This document shows, piece by piece, positions 9,921 to 21,717 of a stretch of 64,000 nucleotides of DNA. Below the pieces are notes generated by a model that saw only the letters and a program-made list of their open reading frames with translations, was not told the origin of the DNA and ran no database searches. The position numbers and the translations under genes are program-made. The number at the start of each line of letters is the position of its first letter. Positions within the stretch are counted from its first letter, which is position 1. Source of the DNA: Paragorgia papillata (Eukaryota; Cnidaria; Anthozoa; Scleralcyonacea; Coralliidae); contig JAWNZC010000102.1 of NCBI GenBank assembly GCA_035771165.1, forward strand, positions 609,501-673,500. Direction: 5' to 3'.

Positions 9921-12499
9921 ATGTTTTTTCTCTCCATAATTGAATCAATCTACGGCTATTTGAGAGCTTAAGTTTGAAGTTTGCAACCCCGAATTGGAAT
10001 ATAACACAATTTTGGCTAAAAGTAGAGTGACAGCCTCTTGTACTGTTCTGCACATGATCAGAAGTTTGTGCCAACGATTTTACATTAATCTCGGATTAGT
10101 TTTGCCTAATCGTCTTTTGGACAACACTGTCGATCCCGCTACAGGCTAAATCGCAGTGCTGGGAAACATCAGAGTTCTTGTTGTAACTATGACAACGTGA
10201 TCTTTCGACGAATCAGCACCGAAGATCACTAAAAGGGATCGCTCAAAGGTAGAAAAGGACCGTCAAATATGTTTTTCCAAAAAGCTAGGCGGTAAACCAG
10301 ATTTCTGACTAGTGTTAGGGTTTTGTTGTGGTTATCGAGAAGATTGCTAAAATCTTGAGACTCACCGAAGCTTAACGACAAATTTGGAAAAAACCCCAAC
10401 AAATTTGACGAAAGTTTGGTAAAGACTGGGAGACTCCTTTCGAGTGATCTCTTTTAGTGACGACCAAGGGCCTTTTCTCGGCTCGGGGAAAACTCCCAGG
10501 TCGAGAACTCGTTAAGCAATTGTGTCTGACAGTGATGTTCCGCCTGTCTACCCGTCTGGGTCATCACGGAACTCAGAAAAGCTAATAAAGCTTTACAAGG
10601 CGAGACTTCATTTTAAGATTTAACCTTGTGTCCTTGTCAGTTAATCTGGTGTTTTCTTTTATTGCCAGTGACGCGGATTCGTGAAATTTAAGCGTATTTT
10701 TAAAAAAAAAACGCATTTTCGTTTGTTGTGGTCTGCGACAGTGCGACGTGGGATGTCATCCATGCTGGAGAAATCGTTGAGAAATCGAAGAAATGCTGAC
10801 TGAAACTCGAAAAACATGTTGATGTTTTTCCCGCCCCCGAATGCCATTGACGTCATAGGCACTCAGTTGCGTTGAGGTGACAATGAAGTTTCAGTAGCGC
10901 GTTTGACAGCGAAACGCGCCACCCATTCTAGAGCGAGGAAAACTGACTGGCCCAACTGAATTAAGGCATTCCATCATTTCCTGCATGTCATCCGGCTCTT
11001 GACAGTCTTGACAAGCTTCCACGATCTCAAGCCGTTTCAAGTGTTCGCTCGTCTTCCAAGTTGCCAACTCTTTCTGAGCGCAAATTCCTTTTGAGTCAAA
11101 CGCCTTGTCTCGTCTATTATTTCCCCACTTTCCCTCGTCGAAAACTTAATTCGCTACTTGGCGGTATGAACGCCATTTGCTCAATTGTTTACACGCGAAA
11201 AGCGTTAAGAACTTATGTTAATTTATTGCCCACTACTTTGCCCTGTGGCTGTTTACAGACTCCTATTTTGGCCATGATGTTTCAAAAGCTGATATGGCCA
11301 AACCGGGGACGAAATTCTTGCCTGAAAGGGCTTGTCTGAGAACAGCCCAAGTCCGGTCGTCTCGTCGTCTGAGTTCGCCCCGACTGCAGTCGTCTAGCTT
11401 TATCCATTTCACGACTTTGTACAGTTTCAAAATATTTACTTCGGCTTAGCTGGACGCCACCGACCGCAACGTCATTGTTTTCAATTTAACAACAAAAGAC
11501 CCCGCAATTAGAAATGCTTGAAAAATATTTTAATCGCCGTAAACACATTCGCTTTACGCTCTTTGCTCTGCTATATAGTATCTCCTCCGCCGATTGAAAT
11601 ACATAGCTCTCATAAACATTAATTTGCTTTGACTTTATGAAAACCCATCTGACATAAACCAGCTGCAACGGATTGTTTTTCTCGTTCTTAATTGAATAAC
11701 ATTTCAACGCGTAACAAAAACATCTAGTATTGTAGTCGGTTTCGTCACAATCGACGGCAGCCCTTCGCAAGCGAATCAGATCGAAGCGCGATCTTACTTG
11801 TTCGGCGCAAACCTTTGTGTTTGCCATGTTAAAAATATTTGTTAAAAAAAAGAACTTGAGCTGTTTAGAGGCGCTAGAGTCTAGACGGAGTTCGTTTTGA
11901 ATATGGTCTAGACGCGTCTCGATTTTTAAACCTAGGAAAGGAAAACCCGTGGATTTTGAACGTTCAATATTCACACACGCGAAGCCCGAACTGAGGTCGT
12001 GACGCCCAACTGAGATACACTATAGCCGGTTCCAATTGTGTTGGTTAATTCTTACCAACAGTGAAAGACAAAAACAACAACGGGAAAAAACCCAATCGCG
12101 TTTAATCTTGGCGCTGACAATTTACACGAGCACAATGGGGCATTAATAATTAAAAGGCCATTTTATGACATGTCTGTTTACCGGTGCTTGCCCTGTCACG
12201 CAAGCTCGAATAAAGCCATTTCGCTGACAATCGTTCGAAAAACAGGCACATTTGGAAGGCTAGGAATGAGGAGAAATCATTCGGGTTGTGGTTGTTCGAA
12301 GATAGACGGTGTGGTTGGATGAAATATCCCGAACATCTCGCCAAGGTCGAGGTCAAGGAGTTCGCCCACGCACTAGCTCATAAACGGGTGGTCGGGCCTG
12401 ACTATAGGTTAGTTACTTGTGTTACAGACAAACCACGACTATCTAATCATATTTAGGGTGGCGGTTGTCGAGACAAGTTTTGTCTGCGAATCGTGGTCA
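9921..12499 (+). other. Region upstream of the SKI gene, no exon confirmed
   Basis: No coding exon could be supported. Open frames at 11061-11339 (+) and 11486-11974 (-, 162 codons) have no recognised domain. A candidate splice acceptor (TTGTGTTACAG, ending near 12426) precedes the SKI start, so an upstream 5'UTR exon is possible. The promoter was not identified. Confidence 0.4.
10222..10466. repeat. Imperfect inverted repeat
   Basis: GATCACTAAAAGGGATCGCT near 10222 faces GAGTGATCTCTTTTAGTGA near 10441-10460. This may be the remains of a fold-back element. Confidence 0.45.
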
Positions 12500-14683
12500 A
12501 TGGAAAAGAAAAGTCGGAGCGCGGATAAATCCCTTATTCAGGTTATACTACAAAAGTATCGTGACTGTTCGGTCGACTCGATTACTGGGCCCACAGCTAT
12601 TCGTAAATACGAGCCGAATCGCCAACGAACATGGCTCAACAGCATGACAGACGGAGCGTCGGTCAAATCCAAACACGAAGATGTTTCGTCTAGCAAAGAC
12701 CTAGACGGGCCGCCGTTCTCGGCGATTGCCTCGGCAAGATTGCCAGCATCTGGTGTAGCCGCGCCACGGACCAAACCGAGTAGAGTGAAGCGGACGTTAC
12801 TCGATGGCATTCCGATCGCTTGCTTTCATATCGGAGGCGAGAAGAGGCTGTGCCTTGGCCAACTGCTCGCCGATATCCTAAAGGAGTTTTCGCCGAGCGA
12901 AGTGAACAATTCACGAGACCACTTAAAAATCTATTGTCCCAGATGCGACGAGGAGCAGCTTGAGACATTGAAACTCTCCGAAGTCGTCCCGTGGTCCGAG
13001 TCGTCTTGCTTGCTTATCACAAAGAGCGATGCGTACCGTTTGTGTAGCGCTTTACTGTCGAACAGAGCGCCTCAACGACAAGAGAAAAAGTACACAAAGC
13101 CATTCCTCGATGTCTATCACGAATGCTTCGGCGGTTGCGAGGGTATATTCGAGCCGGAGACGTACAATGAACCTCATGCGAAGTGTGTTACGTGTCTGGA
13201 ATGCCAACGTATGTTCTCGCCTAGGAAATTTGTCACTCACGGCCACGCGAGCTACGAAATACAGACATGTCATTGGGGTATGGACAGTTCAAAATGGCGC
13301 CTCTACCTGCTCCTACCAGACGACAAAGCCGATGACGAAGCGACGAAGAAGCTATGGGAGGACGTAAAGAAACGGTTCTACGGTACGGTGAGAAAACGAA
13401 AACAGTCTAACTCCGAAGGTGAGAGTACGGCTAGCGGGGATTTATACGGAGAGGGAAATAATGCGAAGAGACGAACCAGCGAGACGAAAGTCTTGACTTA
13501 TTCGAATTCACCGAACGTCGAACGCCGCTCCGGTACGCCATCGAGTTCTGTGAGCTCTCCTCGAGAACACAACGAAGTTGTGAACCGAAGGTCTGCTTTT
13601 CGACCCTGGTCTCCCTTGGAAGAGAAATCGCGTGTTGACAGCGCTTCTACGAGCAGCGAAAGTCAAACAAGTACTGTATCGTCAAGTCCAAGTCATATGA
13701 ACAGTCGGTCGTTTTTCGCACCGCCTCATCCGTTGCCGTTCCTCGCTCGAAACTGCTCTTGCCCCGTCGGTTATGGCTCGATAAACGGAGTGAACTTCGT
13801 GGCGCATTCAACGCTGGTTAAGCCCGTTAAAACGGAATATCCGACCGTGATTTGTACACAGGGAACTTCTGGCAGTATATCGCATGCAAGCAGCAATCGT
13901 GATGTTGTACATTCACGTGAGCACTCACGCAACGAAGCCAGTCAAGACGACGAGTCGCCAGTTCGCGAAACGGACGGACGTGATTTCGCTTCACCCGAAA
14001 GGGTGAAACAAGTTCTTCATAAGTATTGTCACAAAGGACATTTACCTTCGATCGACGAACTCAGTTTCGCGTTAGCGAAGGAACTTCGAGAATGGAGTAC
14101 CGGTCAGGCGAGGGTCTTGGAAGAGGTTAAGGAGAAAGGGGAGAAATTGCGGGAAGAGATGAACTCGTTGCGTCGCGAAAACGCGAGCAAATTAGACGGT
14201 GCCTGTGCAGAACTGAAATGCTGTCAGGATAAATTAGAACACTTGAACAGGAAACGCGAAGAAGATCTCAAAGAGTTCGCGAAAACCCGCGAAGCTTTAC
14301 AGAGACAGGTTGAGAGCTTGCAGGAAGAACGCTCGTCTGATTCGGAGACGGTCAAGAAGTTGATGAATCAACTTGGAGAACGCGATACGAGATGTCGTTT
14401 ATTGGAGAAAGAGCTCGATTATATACGCTCGTGGTATATCGGCTCACAGCGTCGTTACCCCGCTTTTCAACCGCTGCCTGTAGCGGTCTACGGAGCTCCG
14501 AATTTACGCGATATTTACTGCTCGCAAAGCGCTGTGATCCAAGAGATTCCAATCTACCAGAGAAATGGCGAGAGCCCAGCTTTGGCGAATCGAACTAATA
14601 AGAGCGAAGATGAAGATATGAGCTCGGACTCTACGGAGCCAAATACTAATGCTAAAGAAACAAAGCCGGAAACGAAAGATTGA
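12500..14683 (+). CDS. SKI: SKI/SNO family transcriptional corepressor (single coding exon, 727 aa)
   Basis: The first ATG after an in-frame TAG (12410-12412) is at 12500 (GTCAATGG), giving 727 residues. Residues about 12-33 resemble the N-terminal receptor-SMAD-binding motif of SKI (L..VL-K ... GPTA). Residues about 99-188 form the Dachshund-homology domain (FHIGGEKRLCLGQLL, IYCPRCDEEQLE, LLITKSDAYRLC). Residues about 200-273 form the SAND-like SMAD4-binding domain, with the zinc ligands and core motifs YHECFGGCEG, CLECQRMFSP, KFVTHGH and TCHWGMDSSKWR. A Ser-rich linker follows, then a long coiled coil at about 525-642. Family role: SKI/SNO bind SMAD2/3 and SMAD4 in the nucleus and recruit corepressors to silence TGF-beta/BMP targets. 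The whole coding sequence is one uninterrupted exon, unlike the multi-exon vertebrate genes. SKI versus SNON cannot be separated, since that duplication is vertebrate. Confidence 0.95.
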   Translation: MEKKSRSADKSLIQVILQKYRDCSVDSITGPTAIRKYEPNRQRTWLNSMTDGASVKSKHEDVSSSKDLDGPPFSAIASARLPASGVAAPRTKPSRVKRTLLDGIPIACFHIGGEKRLCLGQLLADILKEFSPSEVNNSRDHLKIYCPRCDEEQLETLKLSEVVPWSESSCLLITKSDAYRLCSALLSNRAPQRQEKKYTKPFLDVYHECFGGCEGIFEPETYNEPHAKCVTCLECQRMFSPRKFVTHGHASYEIQTCHWGMDSSKWRLYLLLPDDKADDEATKKLWEDVKKRFYGTVRKRKQSNSEGESTASGDLYGEGNNAKRRTSETKVLTYSNSPNVERRSGTPSSSVSSPREHNEVVNRRSAFRPWSPLEEKSRVDSASTSSESQTSTVSSSPSHMNSRSFFAPPHPLPFLARNCSCPVGYGSINGVNFVAHSTLVKPVKTEYPTVICTQGTSGSISHASSNRDVVHSREHSRNEASQDDESPVRETDGRDFASPERVKQVLHKYCHKGHLPSIDELSFALAKELREWSTGQARVLEEVKEKGEKLREEMNSLRRENASKLDGACAELKCCQDKLEHLNRKREEDLKEFAKTREALQRQVESLQEERSSDSETVKKLMNQLGERDTRCRLLEKELDYIRSWYIGSQRRYPAFQPLPVAVYGAPNLRDIYCSQSAVIQEIPIYQRNGESPALANRTNKSEDEDMSSDSTEPNTNAKETKPETKD

Positions 14684-14938
14684 GTCGAACAAGCGGAACA
14701 CTTGACGTCTCTGAACGGTCCGTCACAACGTCTGTGTCTCGCAACCGAATGCGACAATTTAATGTCGGGTCGGAATGTTCGATGACTTGCATTTATCGGA
14801 ACGTGTAGTTTCTATCTGCGCACGGTTCTAGGAGTTCTGTCAACAATTTAAGAACGAAAGAGGTTAATTATAATGTTGGCTCCCGCGGAGCGAATACCAA
14901 AGTCATCCATATTTGAATGAGAGATTCGCAAAACCACC

Positions 14939-14970
<32 letters not shown>

Positions 14971-16190
14971 ATGGTGTTAAAAACACGGTTGTTCGAGTAG
15001 GACAGAAAAGTTAACTCGGTTGAACTTACGTGCATTTGCACGCGTTGCCGGAATTCTTGTTTTGATGTATATTGACACAGTTGTAAATATTTGTACAGTA
15101 ACCAAGATTAATGGCGAATCGTGAGAACGCGAATATAAACAGAAAAAAAAAGACCCCGAAGGACAGTCTGACGAAACTCGAAACATCGGATAGAACTAAT
15201 AATAACTTATTATTCACAAAATAATAATTGGTCCACCACTTTGCCGAAGGCATTTACTCGCGTTTCTTGGTCAAATCAAGTCCACGTTGTTACAATAATA
15301 TATATTATATGATAGTATATATGTATATAGAAAACTGTCTAATTCCTTTTTTGTTCATTGGCGGTTGCAAACTTATGTTCGAAGGACCATGCATGTAGCG
15401 AATGACGCATCTCGAAGTCTAGTGGAATTTTTTTCCGGAAAGAAAATCGAGATAGGTAACTTCTTTGAAAATGCGAAATTCAGAATATCTAATAATCAAA
15501 ACGTTATCAAACGTCAAATATGATTAAACTTGTTACCGGATATAGTTTGTAGATATAATCCGAGATAATGTTTTCTTGTCAGTTCGGATGGCAACATTGG
15601 CATTTTCAAATCCAATCCGGTGTTTAAAACCTTCAATGTGTTTACTACAGTGACAAGATTCCTCGAAGAGCCGAGGTCATCTTTCATCACTTTCGTCCTG
15701 CACGCCTGAAGGAAGAAATCTAGCACTTGCCATACTGTAATCTATATTATTGAAATAGCTAGATATCTCTCAAATCGCGTGGCGGTTTGTCGTTTCATGT
15801 TTTGTCTCTAAAAGTTCTGGGCTTGCGATTTTGTGGCCGCGGTCGAAAGATATTTACGCTTCGCAGGTGAGAAATGGTCTTTTTTTTTAAAAAAAAAGGA
15901 CTATTTAAAAATAAAACGATTCAAGAAAAAGCCGATTAAAAATAGACGCGGAGAATTCGAACCGCATAGCGTGTACTTAGCGGTCAAGATCTCAGTCGCC
16001 ACAGTTTTCTCTGACGTAATTCCAAGGCTCCGTTATGTCTCGTTTTCAGTTGACAGAGATTTTTTCATTGATTTTTTCACTGAATACCAGGTGGTATTCG
16101 TCGCACTGGCTTATCTGCCAATGCCACAATTGGCTTGGATTTGTCAGTTTAATTGTGTGTAATCGTACGGTACGAGGAATTGGAAAAATC
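14684..16190 (+). other. SKI downstream region, probably 3'UTR then intergenic
   Basis: AT-rich, with TATATA runs near 14940-14970 and 15297-15330. No canonical AATAAA was found close to the stop. Open frames at 15514-15726 (-) and 15833-16162 (+) carry no recognised domain and are treated as chance. Confidence 0.4.
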
Positions 16191-16237
16191 AAGGGGGTTA
16201 GGTGAACCTCCGAGATTTTTAATAGTAACGAAAAACT

Positions 16238-16300
16238 GACATTTCAACGGCTTCATCAGAGAGCATGAAGGGCTTCGCCCGAAACGTTAGTTCACTTCGC
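16238..16300 (+). ncRNA. Hammerhead-ribozyme-like motif, degenerate
   Basis: A stable helix GGGC-TTC-GCCC is followed directly by GAAACGTTAG, which matches helix II and the 3' core of hammerhead ribozymes. The expected CTGATGA is eroded to GCATGA here. An antisense TCATCAG (CTGATGA on the minus strand) lies just upstream. Penelope-like elements of animals carry such motifs (family knowledge). The call is tentative. Confidence 0.4.
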
Positions 16301-16875
16301 TCTATTGTAAATAAACCTTTTGGACGCAAAATTGTGCACAATGAATGACACACAGCACGAGTTTTAAATATAATGAAGCAATGAGGAAACTATTTTTGCT
16401 TTGTTCTTAAGATTTTCCTGTCACCTGATTAACAATTTCCGCTTACTTAAATTAAGGCTAAAAGATTTATTTGTTTCAAGTTTATTTTTGTCTTCACTCC
16501 GTTTCAACTGACCTCTTGTCCGTATTTGACATATTGTGGTCAATTCGTCTTAGCGAGTGAAACAAATTACTACTGAACAACAAACAGCTGTGTTGGCCAA
16601 ACAGTCAGGCTTATTTTTCAGAGCTCAACTCTTCGCCGATTTATGTAAATTTATAGTTTATTTTATAATTTAGGTCATCGTTTTTAGAAAACTTGATTGA
16701 AGCGAATCGTTAGGATTTGGGATGATTGGGGGAGAAAATCTGTAGTTTGCTAGAATGGTAAATTTCAACCTTTTCTGGTCCACATTTTTATACTATACTT
16801 TATTTAGCTTTATTTTCCGATTGCCCAAGCTATAATATATTTCATAAAATAGCATTTTCAAAACGTACACAGTGA
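16301..16875. other. Intergenic, nothing recognised
   Basis: AT-rich sequence without open frames or clear repeats. Confidence 0.4.
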
Positions 16876-17600
16876 TTGGTCAAAAACTGAGTTTCTAAAA
16901 CATGATTACGCCATTACACGTCATTCAAAAACTCATTAATAATTCATGAGGAAAATTCAAAAGAAATTAAAGTTTAATCAGTGTCTTTATATGTGATAAA
17001 GATACCTCCTGATTTACATAAACTTTAGCTTTGATTTTCTCGGCTTAAAAGGGCCTGTTCACACGAGACCGGGTTATCTCGGGGGGTAGGGATAACTCGG
17101 GGGCTACGTTGACCCTATTTCACATGATAAAACGCAACTACCGAGTTGTCCCTGGCCCCCGAGATAACCCTAGCTTCATGTGAACGCTTCACCCCGAGTT
17201 ATCCCGAGCAACAGCATAAATACGCATGTCTAAGTTGACCCTACCCCCCGAGATAACTCGGGTGAAAGCGTTCACATGGAGGTAGGGGTAACTCGTGGGC
17301 TGGGGTTACCCTATCGCTCCGACCGAGTTATCCCTATCCCCCGAGTTATCTCGGTCTCATGTGAACGGTTTACTTTTTTAACATGGAAATAAACTAACAC
17401 CGAGTTATCTCGGGGGATAGGGATAACCCTAGAACAGGCCCTTAGACAAGGTTATTTTTCAAACTTACTACGCCAATGAACTTACCAAGTGGTTCGTTTT
17501 TGAAGCCGTTCAATAAACTCGCAGTTCGTGTTTTATCAGATAAAACACTCCTGCTCGTTTATAAAACAGTACTTCAATACGCTGAATTGCGCTAATCTTT
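16876..17600 (+). repeat. Dispersed repeat family B, copy interrupted by a MITE
   Basis: AAACTCATTAATAATTCATG, GTTTAATCAGTGTCTTTATA, CATAAACTTTAGCTTTGATT and AGGTTATTTTTCAAACTTAC recur in order at 57050-57340, without the insertion present here at 17048-17441. Shorter relatives lie at 29320-29480 and 34590-34855. Confidence 0.75.
17048..17441. mobile_element. MITE with TTA target duplication (PIF/Harbinger-like)
   Basis: The termini are inverted: GGGCCTGTTC at the left and GAACAGGCCC at the right. TTA flanks it at 17045-17047 and 17442-17444. The paralogous repeat at about 57170-57180 shows the uninterrupted site with a single TTA. Internally, long GC-rich inverted blocks repeat the theme CGAGTTATC/GGGATAACTCGG in both orientations. 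A 3-bp TTA duplication is typical of Harbinger/Tourist elements (family knowledge). Confidence 0.82.
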
Positions 17601-18175
17601 GCATCAGAAATAAAATCACATTTGAAAATTAGTAGTAATATATAACTCCTCGCAATTTGAATTTATCTTGCCGTCTACTCTTTGCCAGAGGCCGCCTGTA
17701 AGTTTTATCAGTTTTTCACTTATTAGGTTCATTTATAGCTCAACACTGAAGACGCCTGCTTAGGCGTTCGGGCTATACTGATAGCAATGCAGCTGCTTGG
17801 GCTTTATCACATAAGTTTATGCACGAAACAGCGCAACAGCGTGCACATATTATACGCGTTTGTTGAAAAAGTACAAAATTTCCAGACGCATTGTAGTTAT
17901 ATAGAAATTCAACCGCACCAGAACCGCACGAGGCTCCGAAAGCTATAATTTTTGAATTGTACAGTTAAAGGCAGACTAGTTCCTAGTCCTCTTTTCTCTC
18001 GAACTTATTTTGGTGACGTCACAGAATAGGGATCGAGCGAGAGGTTAAAAAAGAGGCCTGGGAACCAGGCTGAGTTAAAGGTACTTTTAACCACATCCGC
18101 GCATAATACGGGGGTTGAGTACGAGAAAATCAAATTATCTTGAATCTTTGATTCGGCCTGCTTTTGGAGCAACAA
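17601..18175. other. Intergenic, nothing recognised
   Basis: No exon, RNA gene or clear element was seen. A few short palindromes are present. Confidence 0.35.
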
Positions 18176-20086
18176 TTAAGGTGGTATTGGACAAAAAAAG
18201 TTTTTTTCTTTAATATTGGTTTATCTAAAGATATCTTGGCAGAAATATATAGGATATGTTTCCCTGATGTTAAAAAGCTAAGTAAGACATGCGTTGTTAC
18301 CATGGTATCCAAGCAACAACCCCCTAGTGAGCTAAATATAGCACTTGCGGTGAACAAGATTCTATGAGAACTAACGGTCTGACAAACACTAAACAAAGGT
18401 TAATGTAAAGCACACACAGATCTATGCTGTAAACCTCAAAAAAATTACAAAATTACAAATATTTTCGATAAAAATGTTATTTTTTTGAAAAGATGGCTGA
18501 TTTTTATTCATAAGGCTACAAAACAAGAACTTTTTAACAATGAATAACATTCATTATGCAATATATTTGAGGTTTGCAACATAGATCCGTTCATATTACA
18601 CAGCCTCTAAAAAAGTTTAAAGCATTACATCAAATATTGAGTGCGCTAGCGTGTTTGGCGTCCTGGTACTATTACCAAATTAGGCAACTGAGAAAATCGT
18701 GTTTAGAAATTTGAAACCACCATGCTGGCTGAAAACACAATTCCGGCAAAATGCATTTAAAGTTTACAGTTAAAAACAATGTTCAAATTATTACCCAAAT
18801 TTGTCCCTATGTCAACATAATCTAATTGTTTTCCATTAAAAAGCCCCAGCTTTACATGGGACTCGGTTCATATTTAAAGTTGTCTGCCCACTGTCTGGTT
18901 TCTTCTCTGAGAGGATAGTTGTACAAACGTGTATAAATAAACCATTTTGTTTCGACGTTGGGTTATTTCACTGGTCTGTGTCAATTGTTCGTGACTATTT
19001 TAGATTCCTATATCTATACTTTAGATGCATATTTTTTACGCGAAAAGTATGATCCGTAACCTATTGGGTTTGTTGTTTACAGTTTGGTCTGAATAATATT
19101 ATTTGTCGGCGAGACGGAAAGGAATGTGGAACGTTTCTTCCTCGGCTTCGAGTACTGCTTATTGTTTACTTTCAGTGGATAGTTTTTGTTTGGGGATGTT
19201 GCAAATGTTTAGAGGACTAGATATATTTATCTAAGAATGTTACTGACAGTCTGGCGATCATTTTGACAGTAACTTTGCTCAAGAAAAACACTTTAATATA
19301 TGCCAGTATAAGTACTCTGCAATAAAAATGGCATGAGCCGTAGCCCAATGTAAATAACAAGGGGAATTACACCGACGCTCAAACAGGAAGTACAAAAGGG
19401 AAACCGAAATATAACCTAAGCGAGAGATTATATAGTCAGACTTATATTTCTAAGTTTTAAAAATTCCTTGTCTTCGACACTTATCAAGCTAGGGACAAAT
19501 TTGTGTTTTACAACATGGCGGACGCTCCTAGTTTCCTGTCGTGACAGCCTCCCCCATTAGCTTGAAGCCAGAGGATCTGTAAGTTCTTCTACAAGATCAG
19601 GAGATCGGTATCATTGGTCTTTATAATGTCCTCACCAGCTAGAACACGACAATGTGGAAACTGAGAAGTACTCGGAAGCAGTGCCATGAGAGCCATGAAA
19701 CACATCCACTCGTTGTAAAAACTCTCTCGCTAATCAACCGTTAACGAAAATATTCAAATAGACCCGCCCGCGATGAAAAAAACATGTTTAGAAAAGGATA
19801 TACGTCATGAAAGGAATTGTATAGCTTCTTTTTTTAAAGTTAGATAGAAGGGGGTAAATAGAGGCACGGCAATTAGCGTAAAACGGGGGGAAAATCTGCT
19901 CTGCGTTGCGATGAAAACGGACAACATTTTCATTACCTCGCTATAAAGAACGTATCGTTGGCGTTAAATTAGTGAAAATACTCAGGAAATACACTTGCCC
20001 GTGGAAAGTTAGATAGTTGAGGATGTCTATTTCACAAAAACAAGAAATTCCAAATTTCGAATTTTTTTTGTCCAATACCCCCTTAA
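18176..20086. mobile_element. 1.9-kb non-autonomous DNA transposon candidate flanked by TTAA
   Basis: The left end TTAAGGTGGTATTGGACAAA and the right end TTTGTCCAATACCCCCTTAA are inverted copies over about 24 bp with two mismatches. Both ends carry TTAA, the target duplication of piggyBac-like elements (family knowledge). Inside I find only short open frames and no transposase, so it would be a deletion derivative. Alternatively, TTAA could be part of the inverted repeat. Confidence 0.6.
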
Positions 20087-20330
20087 CCAGAGCAACGACA
20101 CTACTAAACTATATACGGTAATTTATATATAATATATAATATTTATGTTGGTGTATGGATGTATATACTGTTTAAAACAAAAAAATACATCTTAGAACTC
20201 TGTGATTTAACTATGGCCACCGCCATTTTGAATAATGACGTCATTATTTAACGCCAAACAATCCCAAGTACCATAGCGCTGCTAGCTCGTCAGACACATT
20301 TATAAATAGGATCTCTACTGAGTGCTTAAC

Positions 20331-20551
20331 GGCCTGGCCAAACGCTTTCAACATTTCATGCAACATTGTTGAACGCATGTTGAACGAAAATTTGAACATG
20401 TTCAAATTTCGTTCAACATCATTCAACACCATTCAACAACGTTCAACATCATTCAACAGGGTGGCCAAACGCTTTGAACATGTTGAATCACGGTTGATTT
20501 CAACAATGTTGAACGATGTTGAATGAAATATTGAAAGCGTTTGGCCAGGCC
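20331..20551. mobile_element. Fold-back MITE with GTTGAA-rich interior
   Basis: The ends GGCCTGGCCAAACGCTTTCA and GAAAGCGTTTGGCCAGGCC are inverted. The interior is built of repeated TTCAACATCATTCAAC / GTTGAACGATGTTGAA units in both orientations. Confidence 0.8.
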
Positions 20552-20576
20552 TTTATGTTGACATGTTGTGTGACTA

Positions 20577-20827
20577 ATTGACGGTACCGGAAAAAAAGAT
20601 GGCGGCGGTACATTTAACCACAATGCTTTGCGACCTCAAATCAGCTCAAATAACAACTAAACATTGTTTATCATACTAAGATGATTAAGTAAGCAAGAAC
20701 TTCATTCCTACCAAAGTGGATCGTTTTAAAATCCTATCTTCCGATATTTCTGCAAGAAACAATATATACTGCACACAAAGGATTGTGGTTAAATGTACAA
20801 GTCACCATCTCTTTCGGTACGGTCAGT
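20577..20827. mobile_element. Fold-back MITE
   Basis: The left arm AATTGACGGTACCGG ... GTACATTTAACCACAAT faces the right arm ATTGTGGTTAAATGTAC ... CGGTACGGTCAGTT. About 50-bp arms with a few mismatches. Confidence 0.75.
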
Positions 20828-20877
20828 TGTTTGTGAGTTGTTGCTGTGGTGATTAATGTGATTGCTTATAATTGCCT

Positions 20878-21350
20878 ATGACACGAAAATTAAGTTTATC
20901 TTTAACATTTGAAGGAACACTTAAAATGACAGAATAACATATTTTGCAGTTTTTTGTTTCTTTGTTTCGTTGTTGAAATATTTTAAGTTGTTTGATGTGC
21001 ACATTTTAAATGGTGTGAGTTACACGTGTATAATGAGTTATCGGAGAAAGTTGCATATATCTTCGTTATTATCACACAAAATTACTTGAAACTCTACACG
21101 TTTCGTGTTGTGGGAAATACACACGCACATGCTTCATTCGAATTAAATTTGGTTTGATAATAGCAAAAATATATAAGCTTTTCCGATAAGTCATTATGCA
21201 CGTTGAACGTCACACCATGTTACATTTACATATCAACCAAACTGAAATAGCTCAAGAACGAAGCAAGGAAACGAAAAACTGCAAAAGATGTATACAGTTT
21301 GTCATTTCAAGTGCTCTTTCAAATAAGGCAAGCTTAATTTTCGTGTCCTA
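20878..21350. mobile_element. MITE family A, copy 2
   Basis: Full-length fold-back copy. It begins ATGACACGAAAATTAAG and ends CTTAATTTTCGTGTCCTA, with the same internal arm motifs as 7921-8362 (CACGTGTATAATGAGTTATC, GAACGAAGCAAGGAAACGAA). Confidence 0.85.
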
Positions 21351-21546
21351 GGTTGTACGGGACCTGGTGTACTATTGTTCCTACACCTAGTGTCATTCAT
21401 TTATACTAAATCTTTTAAATAAATAAAAAAATAAAATAGGAGCCGTAAGTTTATAATCCCCTGTATTAATGTATTCCATTACTGTACTTCCTCATTTTAT
21501 CTGATTTAATAACTGGCAGTTTAATCCGGAGATAAAAAAGCAAGCA

Positions 21547-21717
21547 TTAACACTTTGAGGTCTGACGACGAATCAGTATCAGTTTAGTATTTTATTCTGG
21601 CTAACGCCAGACGATTTTATTCGGGACAGGGAGAGGCCCAGGCCTCGAAGTGTTAAAACCTATCTCTTTAACACTTTGAAGCCTGAAGACGATCGAGTCT
21701 TTAGTATTTTATTCTGG
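21547..21717 (-). repeat. 113-bp repeat family, inverted units upstream of the GPCR pseudogene
   Basis: CTGGCTAACGCCAGACGATT, AGGCCTCGAAGTGTTAAAAC and TCTCTTTAACACTTTGAAGC match, in reverse complement, the units of the array at 46472-47205. The second unit ends TTTTATTCTGGC directly against the GPCR-derived sequence. Confidence 0.85.

Noticed and set aside
11486..11974. 162-codon minus-strand frame near the SKI 5' end
   Set aside because: Not low-complexity, but no recognised domain, no splice support and no clear start context.
15833..16162. 109-codon frame rich in Lys and Phe
   Set aside because: Lacks an ATG start at the claimed position, spans poly-T/poly-A runs and shows no domain.
18164..18367. 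Short frames inside the TTAA-flanked element as transposase remnants
   Set aside because: No DDE-type motif or similarity could be recognised in 60-90 codons.
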